Assembly (NCBI GenBank): GCA_037367405.1
Contig: JAZKJV010010537.1
Location: 372,001-436,000 of the forward strand
Direction: 5' to 3'
Length of the DNA stretch: 64,000 nt
DNA from: Ottelia alismoides
Taxonomy: Eukaryota; Streptophyta; Magnoliopsida; Alismatales; Hydrocharitaceae
Position numbers and translations under genes: made by a program. Positions 1 through 10,459 of the stretch are shown in pieces. Position 1 is the stretch's first letter. Every line of letters starts with the position of its first letter. A model generated the notes under the pieces. The model saw only the letters and a list, made by a program, of their open reading frames with translations. It searched no databases and had not been told where the DNA came from.

Positions 1-1364
1 CAGCTTCGCAGAGACATTCTGGACGAGGCACACAGTTCACGGTTATCTATCCATCCAGGCCGTACGAAGATGTACCGTGATTTGCGTCGACATTTCTGGT
101 GGGATGGAATGAAGCGCGATGTGGCGCTACATGTTAGCAGATGCATGACCTGTCAGATGGTCAAGGCTGAGCACAGGAGACCACCAGGATTACTGCAGTC
201 TCTCCCCATTCCCGAGTGGAAGTGGGAGAGCATTTCTATGGATTTTGTCACAGGTATGCCGAAGACACCAGGTGGCCATGATTCTATATGGGTCGTTGTT
301 GATAGGTTGATCAAGTCAGCCCATTTCATACCTGTCCACACGACTTACACTCCATCCAGGTTGGCCAAGCTCTATGTGCAGAACATTATCAGGCTGCATG
401 GTATACCACGAGAGGTGATGTCTGACAGGGATTCGAGATTTACATCTCATTATTGGCACCAGTTCATGTCAGCACTACAGACAGAGCTGAAGATGAGTTC
501 TGCTTATCATCCACAGACAGACGGGCAGAGTGAGCGCACCATTCAGACGCTTGAGGATCTACTTCGCGCATGCACTTTGGAGTGGAAAGGGTCCTGGAAG
601 GACCACCTGCCGTTAGTGGAGTTCACGTACAACAACAGCTATCACTCCAGTATTGGCATGGCACCATTCGAAGCCCTATACGGGCGGAGATGCCTCACGC
701 CTCTCAGTTGGCGTGAGGTAGGTGATCATGCCCTCTATTCCGTAGATCTCCTGGAGGAGACCGCGAGAGCTGTTGATCTTGTGAGACGGAGACTTCTGAC
801 GGCACAGTGCCGCCAGAAGAGCTATGCGGATCGTCGGAGGAGAGACTTAGAGTTTCAGGTAATCTAATTATTTCCTCTTCACTTATTCAGTTATAACTCA
901 TATATAATCAACTTAATCACATATTAATGACACTCCTGTAAATACAGGTCGGAGATTGGGTGTTTTTACGAGTATCTCTCATGAAGGGAGTACAGAGATT
1001 CGGTGTTCGTGGCAAGTTGGCGCCGCGATATGTTGGACCTTTTGAGATTCTGGCTAGAGTGGGGAAAGTGGCATACCGAATAGCCCTTCCTCCACATCTA
1101 TCAGCTATCCATGATGTCTTCCATATATCCAACCTGAGGAAATATGTCCACGATCCTCGGCACGTCATCAGTTACGAGAATCTCGATGTAGAGCCGGATC
1201 TGACTTATGAAGAGAAGCCAGTCCAGATACTTGACCGCGCTGAGAAGAAGCTTCGCAATAAGGAGATTTCATTGGTCAAGGTTTTGTGGCACCGACACGG
1301 CGTCAAAGAGGCAACGTGGGAGACCGAAGCCGACATGCGGGCACGATACCCGCAGCTATTCTGA
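1..1364 (+). CDS. gypsy integrase plus C-terminal chromodomain (spliced, 5' partial)
   Basis: The frame is open from base 1 and joins 1-858 to 948-1364. Integrase inserts the cDNA copy into the chromosome; the chromodomain is thought to direct it to marked chromatin. An HHCC zinc site is visible (histidines near bases 31-54, CxxC at 142-153). The catalytic DD35E triad is intact: Asp at 241-243, Asp at 424-426, Glu at 532-534, with exactly 35 residues between the last two. The second exon starts with a VGDWVFLR motif typical of the integrase C-terminus, and bases about 1150-1361 encode the chromodomain, with the aromatic and WE residues of the family (VLWHRHGVKEATWE). It ends at TGA 1362-1364. 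No stop or frameshift is seen once the intron is removed, so this half of the element looks functional. Confidence 0.88.
859..947 (+). other. 89-nt phase-0 intron inside gypsy pol
   Basis: The integrase frame would hit a stop just after CAG (856-858), and the protein resumes in another frame at GTC (948). The interval begins GT, ends TACAG and is rich in A and T, as plant introns are. Removing it restores an uninterrupted family-typical protein (EFQ then VGDWVF). The inverted copy at 10367-10459 has a 93-nt interval at exactly the same place, so it is an old feature of the lineage and not a one-off mutation. Splicing is inferred; a frameshift plus insertion is the alternative. Confidence 0.75.
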
Positions 1365-2175
1365 TGTAATCATCAAAACAAGCTTTTGTAATTAGATACA
1401 TTATAATTATATGGCTTGTTTTCTCTTTGAGGTTTTTATGGGTTCAAAACCCTTTGAGGTTTTTATGGACATATGAAATTTAAACAAGTCACCGAATAGC
1501 CTTAACTCGAGTCTCGAGGACGAGACTCCCTTTGAGGTTTTTATAATTGTAACATCCGGGAATTCATGTAAAACCAAAGTCGTCCGATTTTGGGTTTAAT
1601 GAACCCAAAAACGTTATCGGTCACTTTGTAATTCGTGCCGCGAAAAGCCGCGACGCAAATTCGGAAACCGCGAAACGAACCGAGACCGTCATTAGATCCG
1701 ATTCGACGATACAAAACCAACGGAATCGACCGTTCGTCAATAGGAGGTCGTTTGATATTTTTAAATCATAAAATTTAACCCTAAACAAAATCCGTATCCG
1801 AAAATTTCGGGGGTTCAAGACCCAACCGAAAGTATATCAATATTATACTCATATTGATCATCGTTTAAAGACGGTCAAAACGAGATATTGTACGTCGAAA
1901 CCCGACAACCGAGGTGCGCGTACGATTGAATTTAAGTATACCGAATAAAGAGCAAATATATTATTATATAAATAATAAAACCAGACAGTAGCAGCCGGCT
2001 ACTGTTTGTTTTTTTTTTAAAAAAAAAATATATATATATATTAAATAAGACAGTAGCAGGCCACTGTTATAAAAAAAAAAATTGTTTTTCCATTTGGTCC
2101 TAAATTGTTTCCACTTGGTCTTAAAGCTACCTCCACTTGGCATCTTTGAGAGTCCATAAAGCTTCACTTGCTCCC

Positions 2176-2183
2176 TATAAATA
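2176..2183 (+). promoter_or_regulatory. LTR TATA box
   Basis: TATAAATA precedes a pyrimidine-rich stretch (TCTTCCTCTTC and similar), the usual layout at a plant LTR promoter. The homologous LTR has a weaker TTTATACC at the matching place near 13066. Confidence 0.5.
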
Positions 2184-3220
2184 TCAGTCCAACTCCAGCC
2201 GTGACTCTTCCTCTTCTAATCTTTTCCCTGTTTTCTCTCCCATTTCTACCATATTTCCTTGAAATTCCCAACCGAAACCCCTCATTCTCCTCCAAAAATC
2301 TGGCTGTAGTTCTGATCAATAGACAGAATTGTTGCTGCTTCAGCCCTCTCCATCGACTGTTGTTTGCTCCAAAGCAACAAGTCTTCTGCAGCATATACTT
2401 GAGCATTCTCCCTCCCTTGCTGTTGCATGCAAGATCATCTTCTCCATCAAATTTTGAAGCAAATCAAAGGTACCAACCCTCCTTTCCTATTTGCTGCCAA
2501 ACATGTGTACATCCCTCTCCTTTTTCTGCCATGCATGTATCCTATTACTCATCTCTTCATACCATTTATTTGTTCAAACCTAATTAGACACCATATTGTT
2601 TGGGTGTATTGCCCAAAAGTTTGATCTTCAAATATCCACTGAAGCTAAATATATTATACAAGACACCTTGGGAAAATAGTTATGGTTAAGAAAACATGCT
2701 CTACTACATAACCAGAACAAACAATTGCTTACATATAGTATGTCTTCTATGGATCCTTAACTTCTTATGTGTAACAACACAATGATCATGACCTTAATAA
2801 TTTACATACAGTTGGGATGAATCATCTTTTGCAATGTTTCTCATAGATTGCATGATATCCAGGTTTTCATTCACATCATTTTATTTTGTGAAATAAAGAA
2901 GAACTGTGTTATTATTAGGCAGAGTTTATTGGTGGAAATTAACATAGGGATTGGACGAAAGTATGTGTCGGGAAATTGATTATATTGAGAAATTGAGATG
3001 ACTATTATAGATGTATGAAAAGTAATGAAGGGTTGTAGGTTTGAAGGTGATAGTAGGTGGAGGGCACATGGTTGATGATATCTGTTTATGTTCTGCCTGG
3101 TGCATAAACCCATTAGACTCCATATGGTGTGGAAATTTTTTTTTTTGTAAAGCTTGACAACTTGGAGATGGTTACCATGGATGACTATGATATGCCAGGT
3201 TATTACCTTATCCCAGAGTT

Positions 3221-3245
3221 AATAATAATAATAATAATAATAATA
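3221..3245 (+). repeat. (TAA)n microsatellite
   Basis: About eight uninterrupted AAT/TAA units lie inside the long 3' LTR. There is no counterpart in the second LTR copy, so it arose or expanded after the copies separated. Confidence 0.9.
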
Positions 3246-4024
3246 TAGTACCATCTAATTGATTTCAATTATTCACATAAACTGAATAAACTACAACTGA
3301 TAAGTTGGTTTATTAATATTCAACAACTTCTGTGGTCACTGTATCATAGCATTAAATTTTGGAAGTTTCTACATATTATAATCTATTGTATCATCTTATT
3401 AAATTTTGGCTAATTTAAATTAAACTACAACGGAGAAGTTGATTCATTAATATCCGGTAAAATTGTTAAACCAAAAGAAACTACGTCTGTTAAGTTGATT
3501 TGTATATTTTAAACGTTCTAAAAGGATTAAAATTATGGCATTGCCTCGTGTATTATGATTGTGGTGAGCGTCACAGCACCGGTACTTAGAAGATACATAA
3601 ATTAAGTACAATTAAAATAACATTATGAGGAGACACATGTAGTTTATGATCTAAGATGGAAAGGTCATAACTTTTGTTCAGACCTTGTAACTGGTTGTAA
3701 GTATATTGGGTGCATTGGGATATTGGTTTATATATATAATTTCTTATAACATAAATCACCACGTACCTTAAAGTAGACTATAGATAGGCTATGGATTGAT
3801 TAAGTGGATTACTCTTGGAGTATTATTCCATATCCATTAAATTTGAAATAAATAGATCCATGAAGGTATTTATAATCGTATAAATTTATTATGATTCGAT
3901 CTACTTATGATCTCACATTATATATTTTTGTGAAATTGTGTTATACTTGTCATGAATCAAGCAAGCATCAATGATCTATTGATAACTAACCTTTATAGTG
4001 CCGGTCGTAGTGACTTTTTACACA

Positions 4025-4420
4025 TGATCGTGCGAGAGCGCGGTAACTCTCACCTGGGCGGGAGAATAGGAAGCCCAGTTTGGGCAGCGGCCGCCAAGTG
4101 CGCGGGTCTAGGATCCCAGTCTTGTACACGGTTTTACGCGAGCTCGCAGTGTTTTTACGCCTTCGTTGGGATCCCGACTTTAGACCATTCCGCTGACCCT
4201 GTCTTTTAGGATACCCAGGCGGGGGATCCTGGTTTTTCAGTTTTTCGTACGAGCTCGTCAGCCCGTACTAGTCGGGCAGTCTTCTAGAGCGACTTTTCTA
4301 GGGAGTCTCTCTCACCCGTCTCAGTGGCGTAGTTGGGGAGTAGACCTATCCCTCTATTGGACCGCGCTTCCAATTAGAGGGCGAGACGGAAGAGCCATTT
4401 GCAGGCTTCTTCACCGCTTG
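4025..4420 (+). repeat. GC-rich conserved core of the chromovirus LTR (copy 1)
   Basis: This block contrasts with the AT-rich LTR around it and aligns almost end to end with 13860-14255. Shared landmarks include a NotI-like GCGGCCGC, GGGTCTAGGATCCCA, an ACGCGAGCTCGCA palindrome, CGTTGGGATCC and CCGCTGACCCTGT. It is better conserved between the two LTRs than the flanking sequence. No frame is conserved between the copies, so it is more likely regulatory or structural than coding. Confidence 0.7.
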
Positions 4421-5257
4421 AGTTTCTTCGCCAAACAGACTTGGCGATTCTATATCTAGATCATCCATATCTACATCTACAACATCTGGAGCTATATCTG
4501 AAACATTGAAGTTAGAATTTGAGAAGTTATGATCCAAAGACCATTCTCTCTACCCAAGAATTTAAATAAATTAATAGATCTCTACAATCTCAACTTTTCT
4601 ATTTTTCAACATGATCTCTGAAGAAATTGATATATACATTCACACTCATACACTCATGATTACGCAACTGCTATATATATAAATATGACATATGGGAAAT
4701 GCCGGGTTCTGGGGGAAAACATTAGAAATGCATTACAAACAACTTGAAACCCCTTTTAATTACGCAAGTAGATGTAGATTTTACTTATACCACCTTTCTA
4801 CTTGCCTGCTTTTGTACATATTAAATGTCAAGTTATTTTTTTAAATTTAGGGAGGTACCAGCAATGGCTGACGCCTCTTCTTTCCTAATGTGTTTGGCAG
4901 GCAAACAGCCTGCAGCTCAGTAGCTATATGCTTCCAGGAGACAGAGTATATACGAGACGGTATGAATTCCTTGTCTCAGTTTTTGTTCAAATAATGATGT
5001 AAATGCTATCTCTTTTGTATTACACCTTGGGATATATGATGTAATGGAAGATCTTTGTATACGTTGTAAACTGATATGAATATTAATGAAAAGAATTTTG
5101 GTGCCATATTGTCTCTTTTACTTGTGGTCATGTGTTGAGAATGAATGTCATAATTTGCGCGAAAAATTTTCCCTGTATTTGTGCGACTTGTGTGATTAAA
5201 TGTGAATGATATATTGCGAATTGCGCGTAAACGGGTACCCAGATCCTGAGGGGTTCA

Positions 5258-5512
5258 CAACCCCTTTATATAAGAGGGATGAGGTTACAAAAAGAGAAAT
5301 TCAAATTCAAAACTACTTATCCTAATTTGACTCTAATCGACTAATTAATTGATTTGAAATAAATTCAAATCTCTAACCAACTACTTTGAGATCACATGCG
5401 ATCTTTTTTATTTAATTAAAATTACGACGACTCAAATAAACGTAAATAAAATTAGCCTCTAAATAGCGGATAAAAAAGTAGAACATGAGACCCTATTTAT
5501 CCGTTTCACGCT
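5258..5512. other. LTR-like remnant between the gypsy LTR and the copia fragment
   Basis: A TATATAA motif (5267-5273) lies inside a CCCT/AGGG inverted repeat, as in the copia LTRs of this window, and just before it GGGGTT and AACCCC form a small hairpin. The rest is AT-rich with no gene. It may be the stump of an LTR; I could not match it to the LTR of copia A. Confidence 0.3.
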
Positions 5513-7372
5513 GCATCACCACCTGAGCCAAGATTCTTACCCATTGTTTACAGTCGCAGGTCTTCTACTAGCTCTTCTGCTCATCAGCCATCCACATCAT
5601 CCAGTACGCCTCAGGTATGTCATGATAACATTGTCTCTACTGATGGCACTGGAGTTTTACATCATACACAGGATGACTCTGCTGTAGAGGACACCGAGGA
5701 GGCCGATTTGGATGTTCCTATTGCGGTAAGGAAGTCACGACGTCAATATGCCAAATATCCACTTGCGGCACATGTCTCTTTGGATCATCTTTCTAATGAG
5801 TACATGAAGTTTGTTGTTCGTTTTTTTGTGGTTACTATAACCCGAACATATATGGAGGCTTTACAGGACAGTAGGTGGCGTCAGGCCATGGAAGAAGAAA
5901 TGGCAGCCTTAACATCTCGCGGGACATGGACTATTGTTCCGCCTCTACGTGGTGCTTCGATTGTAAGCTGCAAGTGGATATTCTCCATTAAACAAAATGC
6001 ATATGGGAGTGTGGATCGCTACAAGGCGAGATTGGTGGCCCGTGGCTTTACCAAAACATACGGGGTGGATTATCAGGACATGTTTTCTCCAATGGCGAGG
6101 CACTCGACACTTCGGATCTTACTAGCAACTGCAATCTCACGGGAGTGGCCGTTATTTCATCTTGATGTGAAGAATGCTTTTCTCTATGGAGATCTCCGGG
6201 AGGAAGTTTACATGCAGCAGCCACCTGGGTTTGCTGCTGAGGGGGAGTCCCAGAAGATATGCAGGCTACATAAGGCCATTTATGGTCTAAAGCAGAGTCC
6301 TAGAGCTTGGTACCAAAAGCTGTCAGAATTAATTGAGCAACAGGGATTTAAGAGGTCCACTGCGGACCAATCACTTTTTGTTCAGAAGACACAGAGAGGT
6401 ACGGTTGCCATTCTTGTCTATGTAGATGCCATTATTGTGACAGGAGATGATGCTCAAGGCATTCAGATAGCCAAGAAGTTCCTATGTAAAGAGTGTGTGA
6501 TCAAGGATGTTGGCACTCTTCGCTACTTCCTGGAGTTAGAGTTTGCTAGGAATTATCGTGGTCTAGTGATGACCCAGAGAAAGTTTGTCATGGATCTCCT
6601 TTCTGAGACATGTATGACTGGATGCAAGCCGGCTACGACTCCTATGGATCCAAGTATGAAATTGTATGATGAGGATACTGAAGAAGTTGATAGCAGGAGG
6701 TACAGAGAACTTGTTGGGAAGCTTTTATATTTTATTATCACCAGGACAGATATTATGTTTGCAGTAAGCAAGGTCAGCCAATTCATGGAGCGACCCAGAA
6801 AGGCACATATGGATGCTATCTATATGATTTTGAGATATCTGAAGAACTCACCTGGTTCGGAACTCTTATTCAGTAGCGATGCGTCCTTGGAGGTAACAGC
6901 TTGTGCAGACGCTGACTATGCAGGATGCCCCACGGACAGGAAGTCTACTTCAGGGTTTGCAGTTTTTGTTGGACACTCACTTGTCTCATGGAAAAGCAAG
7001 AAGCAGACTGTAGTTGCTAGATCAAGTGCAGAATCTGAATACAGAGCCATGGCCCAAGGAAGTGCAGAGATGATGTGGGTTAGATCGGTGTTGACTGACC
7101 TTACCATAGAAGTTAATCTTCCTATGCAACTATTATGTGATAATCAAGCTGCATTATTCATTGCGAATAATCCTGCATTCCATGAACGAACAAAGCATAT
7201 TGAGGTGGACTGCCATTACACTCGAGACTTGATACAGAAAGGACTCATATCTACCTCTCATGTGTCTACAGGAGATCAGACGGCAGATATCTTCACCAAG
7301 GCTCTATCTCGAAGTCCTTTTCAGAGGTGTTGGTCCAAGCTGAGCATGATAGATATATTTGCCTCAGCTTGA
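5513..7372 (+). pseudogene. copia A reverse transcriptase-RNase H (truncated, catalytic mutation)
   Basis: The frame is open from about 5513 with no start of its own; the first Met, at 5708, is internal. It opens with a Ser-rich linker and an LDVPIAVRKSRR motif, then the copia RT domain (EAL.DSRW..AMEEE, SCKWIF, RYKARLVARGF, HLDVKNAFLYGDL, KAIYGLKQSPRAWY). RNase H follows, with its acidic residues in DADYAG, SAESEY and CDNQAA, ending at TGA 7370-7372. The RT active site should read YVDD but is YVDA: Asp to Ala at 6428-6430. That loses a metal-binding aspartate, so the enzyme is predicted inactive although the frame is still open. Confidence 0.9.
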
Positions 7373-7379
7373 GGGGGAG
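7368..7379 (+). promoter_or_regulatory. polypurine tract of copia A
   Basis: CTTGAGGGGGAG overlaps the end of pol and directly abuts the 3' LTR (TGTTAAG at 7380). This is the expected primer for plus-strand DNA. Elements B, C and D carry the same tract in the opposite orientation. Confidence 0.85.
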
Positions 7380-7555
7380 TGTTAAGATAAATATCGTATT
7401 ATGCCTTTCTTATGTAATTCTTGTTTCTCTGAGTACTTGTCTTTTAATTAACCCAAGGGCTATTCTCCTATATAAGAGAGCCCTCGGGTACGTCTATTGC
7501 ATCGACTTATTTTCTCCTATCAGTTGCATTTCTTTGGGCCCTACTTGGGTCGAAA
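7380..7555 (+). repeat. 3' LTR of copia A
   Basis: It begins TGTTAAG right after the polypurine tract. A TATATAA box at 7471-7475 and following bases lies between paired arms (7452-7488: CCC/GGG, AGGGCT/AGCCCT, CTC/GAG). The 3' boundary is uncertain because no second LTR exists for comparison; A-rich sequence starts at about 7558. Confidence 0.65.
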
Positions 7556-8191
7556 TTCAAAAAAAAGAGGCGCTTACAAAAAAAACCGTACACAAAAGAT
7601 TTGCAAAAAAGCAAGAAAAGCCGTTAAAAATGAACGACTTGAAAAAAAAAGAGAATAGTGAGAAAAAAGTAACGGCAAAGAAAAAAATGAAATGAATTGA
7701 GAAGGAAAAAATAAAAAGAAGAAAAAATGCATCTTTATGTTTTGTTTCTCCCAACTTGATCCATGATTCTTATTCTATCAAGTATGGGAGAAAGGGGGAG
7801 TCAGAGCTATATTCTTCAGGGCATCTGCACGTCCACGACTGACAGATCAACACTCCGGATTTCTTTGATCATCCGTCTTCACCGAGCATCAAATTCTTCA
7901 TCAGGGCGTATACTTCTTTTACGACCCAATCAGTTTCCCGTGCTGGACTTCTTCTGCAGCGATTCTTCTCTAGACACGATAGAGATACGTTCCGGTAACC
8001 TGATATCGCACGATTTTTACAGGCATGACAGAGATACGTTCCGATGTCCAAAAAGCCACAGACCTGTCCTCGTGCGAGGTCTTCTACCAGCAGCGGACAT
8101 GTGTTCGTCTTATGATATATCGTGTGAAAATGTGGTGTATACTTTCTTTTTATGTAAGATGCAGCTTTCTCAGCCCCAGCTTGAGTGGGAG
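7556..8191 (+). other. A-rich stretch and unrecognised internal region before the next LTR
   Basis: 7556-7740 is very A-rich. 7760-8190 looks like the inside of a small retroelement because it runs into a TTGAGTGGGAG tract and an LTR. GAGATACGTTCCG occurs twice (about 7981 and 8031). No recognisable gag or pol motif is visible, so a non-autonomous element or a deletion remnant is possible. Confidence 0.35.
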
Positions 8192-8481
8192 TGTTAGAAA
8201 ACGTAATAGGTGGGTAATTGGATCTCACCAAGATCCAATTACCCAACCATGTTAGTCCCACATGGATGAGTAATGAGACTTCGGTTTGTCTGATGGGCTA
8301 TATAAAGAGCCCCTCACCCCCTGTACTCATTGAGAAATTCAATAGAATATCTGCTCCTTTGAAGGCTTCTCCCGTGGTTTCATCCCACTCCTTAGGGAGT
8401 AAGGTTCCACGTAAATTTTCGTGTTCTTGATATTTATTATTTTATTTTATCGATTTCGCTTCCACTTCTTAGATTTCAACA
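8192..8481 (+). repeat. copia-type LTR, about 290 bp
   Basis: It starts TGTTAGAAAA after a purine-rich tract and ends TTTCAACA, giving the TG...CA ends of a copia LTR. A TATATAAA box lies between GGGCT (8295-8299) and AGCCC (8308-8312). It contains an inverted pair (GGTAATTGGATC then GATCCAATTACC near 8212-8244). No partner LTR was found upstream, so it is a 3' or solo LTR. Confidence 0.6.
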
Positions 8482-9302
8482 CCTTGTAACTTAGACTCTA
8501 CACTGGACCTCATGACAAATTTATGTTTCTTGCTTCTTTATGTTATAAGATTGCCACCATGAATTGTGCAGAATCTGGCGGTGAACATCCTATAAGTAGG
8601 ACAACCATTGTTGTCTACATATGTGTATGCAACCAACTGCAACTATTGCTTTGTAGTAGAAAAATGCTATATTGCGGAGAAGTCTTCAAGTACATCTACA
8701 TCATCTCAGATGTACCTCACTTTATCTGTCTGGATTTGTCAATTAATTGGTTGATCTTGCCCACTGTCCTAGCGATATCTGGATGAATCACAATAAAGTA
8801 AAGAATCCTAGCTTCCCTATAATTGTCTATATTGGTTGGCATCAACTTTCTATTTGATCATTATATTTACGGACACTAGGGTCCATAGACAAAGGCAGGT
8901 TTGGCACAATAACACCGATCTCTTCAAGCATATCAAGCTTGTACTTTCTGCGCCACATGATCAACCCTCTGAATTTTGTCTCTCTATTCTGAGAAAGTAC
9001 TTGATGCTTCTCGTGAGATCCTTTTTTGAAAGAGAAGTACTTGTGTAAAACTTGATGCTTCCTTTTCTATACTTCATTTTTATGCAAGGTGTAAGAGCAT
9101 GAAGTTTGACGGACACTGTGATTGCAAAGAAAAATGTGAGGGTTTTTGTATTAAATTTAATAACATTATTGGTCCTAAGAATTTCTCGAGACCGAAAATT
9201 GATTGTTTTCTTTAAGAACAAAACTTTGGAGTGCATCTTTCACTTTGACTTATGCTTGAGAGGAAAAACACAGGATTGTATGAAAAAGTTACTAATTAGA
9301 TC
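8482..9302. other. no gene recognised
   Basis: AT-rich sequence with only short chance frames. I found no domain motif, no clear LTR ends and no repeat structure. Confidence 0.5.
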
Positions 9303-9774
9303 ATAATATCCCTCAACTAATCAGAAACATGATGATGACCCCAAATGTCATAATGTGACAAATTCAAATTGCGAAGGCCTATCACTGTGGTCTGACGACT
9401 TTTCCGGTGAGCTCTGGAGCAAAGCTTCGGTGACCTAGCCTCAAGAAATGTGTTCTGGTCAATCCAATTCGCCCGATCTGCTTTTATAGACGGGCGAGCG
9501 TATCCGGATCCGATTACTGACCCACGATCCTAAAATTTTCATATCTCTCATTAACGATGTTGGATTTCTGTGTCTTTGGGCTCATTGGAAAGGTCTTGAT
9601 GAGTACTACAAAGTGCACTAGTCATATGCCTCATTTCAATATCAAGCCTGGTCTGAAAACTCAAAGAAATGAGCACAAGGGCATGAGAGTGTAATCAAAA
9701 GATGCTTCTCGAACCGTATTAAGACCGGATTCGTATAAGAGCCCGATAACTAACTCGTATCTCGTATTCTAACA
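9303..9774 (-). repeat. LTR fragment of the second chromovirus
   Basis: On the minus strand it begins TGTTAGAATACGAG at 9774 and carries a TATAAAA box (rc of 9483-9489). It resembles 31940-32508 over the block ending near 9650 (TGGAAAGGTCTTGATGAGTAC here, TGGAAAAGTCTTGAAGAGTAC there). The far end is not defined. Confidence 0.5.
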
Positions 9775-9959
9775 TGTATAGTCTCGTCTTCAAGACTTGG
9801 GTCAATGTCATAGGCGTTATATATGGGTTTCATCTATGATTTCTTGCCATATAAACCTCAAAGGGTTTTGAACCCATAAAATCCTCAAAGGGAAACAAGC
9901 CAAAATCTTTCAATATGTATATAATTAAATGGGTTTGTTTTGATTATTACTTGAGAAGA

Positions 9960-10366
9960 GCTGCGAATATTGTGCCCGCTTGTCTGCTTCGGTCTCTCAT
10001 GTCGCTTCTTCGACACCATGTCGGTGTCGTAGCACCTTGACCAAGGGAATATCTTTGCTGCGAAGCTTCTTCACAACACTGTCAAGTTTCTACACTAGCC
10101 TCTCTTCGTATGTCAAGTCGGGCTCCACGTCAAGATTTTCATAGCTGATGACGTGTCGAGGGTCGTGTATGTACTTCCTCATGTTGGATGTGGAAGACAT
10201 CATGCATAACTGATAGGTGTGGAGGAAGGGCTACTCGGTAGCCCACCTTCTCCACACGGGCAATGATCTCAAATGGTCCCACATATCGTGTCGGCAACTT
10301 TCCATGAACACCAAATCTCTGTACTCCCGTCATGGGAGATAGTCGTAGAAACACCCAAGCTCCTAC
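9960..10366 (-). pseudogene. gypsy chromodomain exon (broken)
   Basis: It continues the integrase C-terminus (VGAWVFLR) and the chromodomain of the second element. Compared with the first element, two tryptophan or glutamine positions have become stops (in the 'ERLV stop KLD' and 'EEAT stop ETE' segments). The final stop is also lost, TGA having become TCA at about 9960. The spacing and conserved residues are otherwise clear. Confidence 0.8.
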
Positions 10367-10459
10367 TTGTATTTACAGGAATACCATAGGTATAGAAGAT
10401 TAAGTTAAATCTTTTATAAGTCATATTTGCAATAGATTAAGAGAAGATGATCGGAATAC
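10367..10459 (-). other. intron relic at the conserved pol position
   Basis: On the minus strand the donor CAG/GTATTC is kept, while the acceptor, TACAG in the first element, is TACAA here. The flanking codons match those around 859-947 exactly. Loss of the acceptor fits a dead copy. Confidence 0.7.

Larger units (their letters stand above)
1..5257 (+). mobile_element. Ty3/gypsy chromovirus, 3' part (pol end plus 3' LTR)
   Basis: The element enters the window inside pol and runs through integrase, an intron, a chromodomain, a short 3' untranslated stretch and a long 3' LTR. The integrase-chromodomain order, the phase-0 intron and the LTR of over 3 kb fit the Tekay/Del group of plant chromoviruses; that lineage name is inference. 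The LTR is homologous to the one at 12514-15349. The upstream gag, protease and reverse transcriptase and the 5' LTR lie outside the window, so no target duplication can be checked. The 3' boundary is placed by comparison with the second LTR and may be off by tens of bases. Confidence 0.85.
1548..5257 (+). repeat. 3' LTR of the first chromovirus (about 3.7 kb)
   Basis: It starts TGTAACATCC after the 3' untranslated stretch that follows the chromodomain stop. Several blocks match the LTR at 12514-15349 in order: a CGAAAAG/CGACGC block near 1640, a pyrimidine-rich promoter region near 2160-2500, a GC-rich core at 4025-4420, and a GTAAACGGGTA block near 5228. The two LTRs are clearly diverged and differ in length (about 3.7 against 2.8 kb), mostly because of extra AT-rich sequence at 2600-3940 here. 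The short open frames inside it are not conserved in the partner and are not called as genes. Confidence 0.72.
5513..7555 (+). mobile_element. Ty1/copia element A, 5'-truncated (RT-RNase H plus 3' LTR)
   Basis: It starts abruptly in the linker between integrase and reverse transcriptase and keeps everything to the 3' LTR. The protein closely resembles elements C and D, so it belongs to the same broad copia lineage, while its LTR differs from theirs. The 5' LTR, primer site, gag, protease and integrase are missing. Confidence 0.88.

Noticed and set aside
2168..2587. 139-codon frame downstream of an LTR TATA box
   Set aside because: It is pyrimidine-rich LTR sequence; the homologous LTR at 13010-13330 does not encode a similar protein.
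3952..4209. 85-codon frame over the GC-rich LTR core
   Set aside because: The DNA is conserved in the second LTR, but the frame is not.
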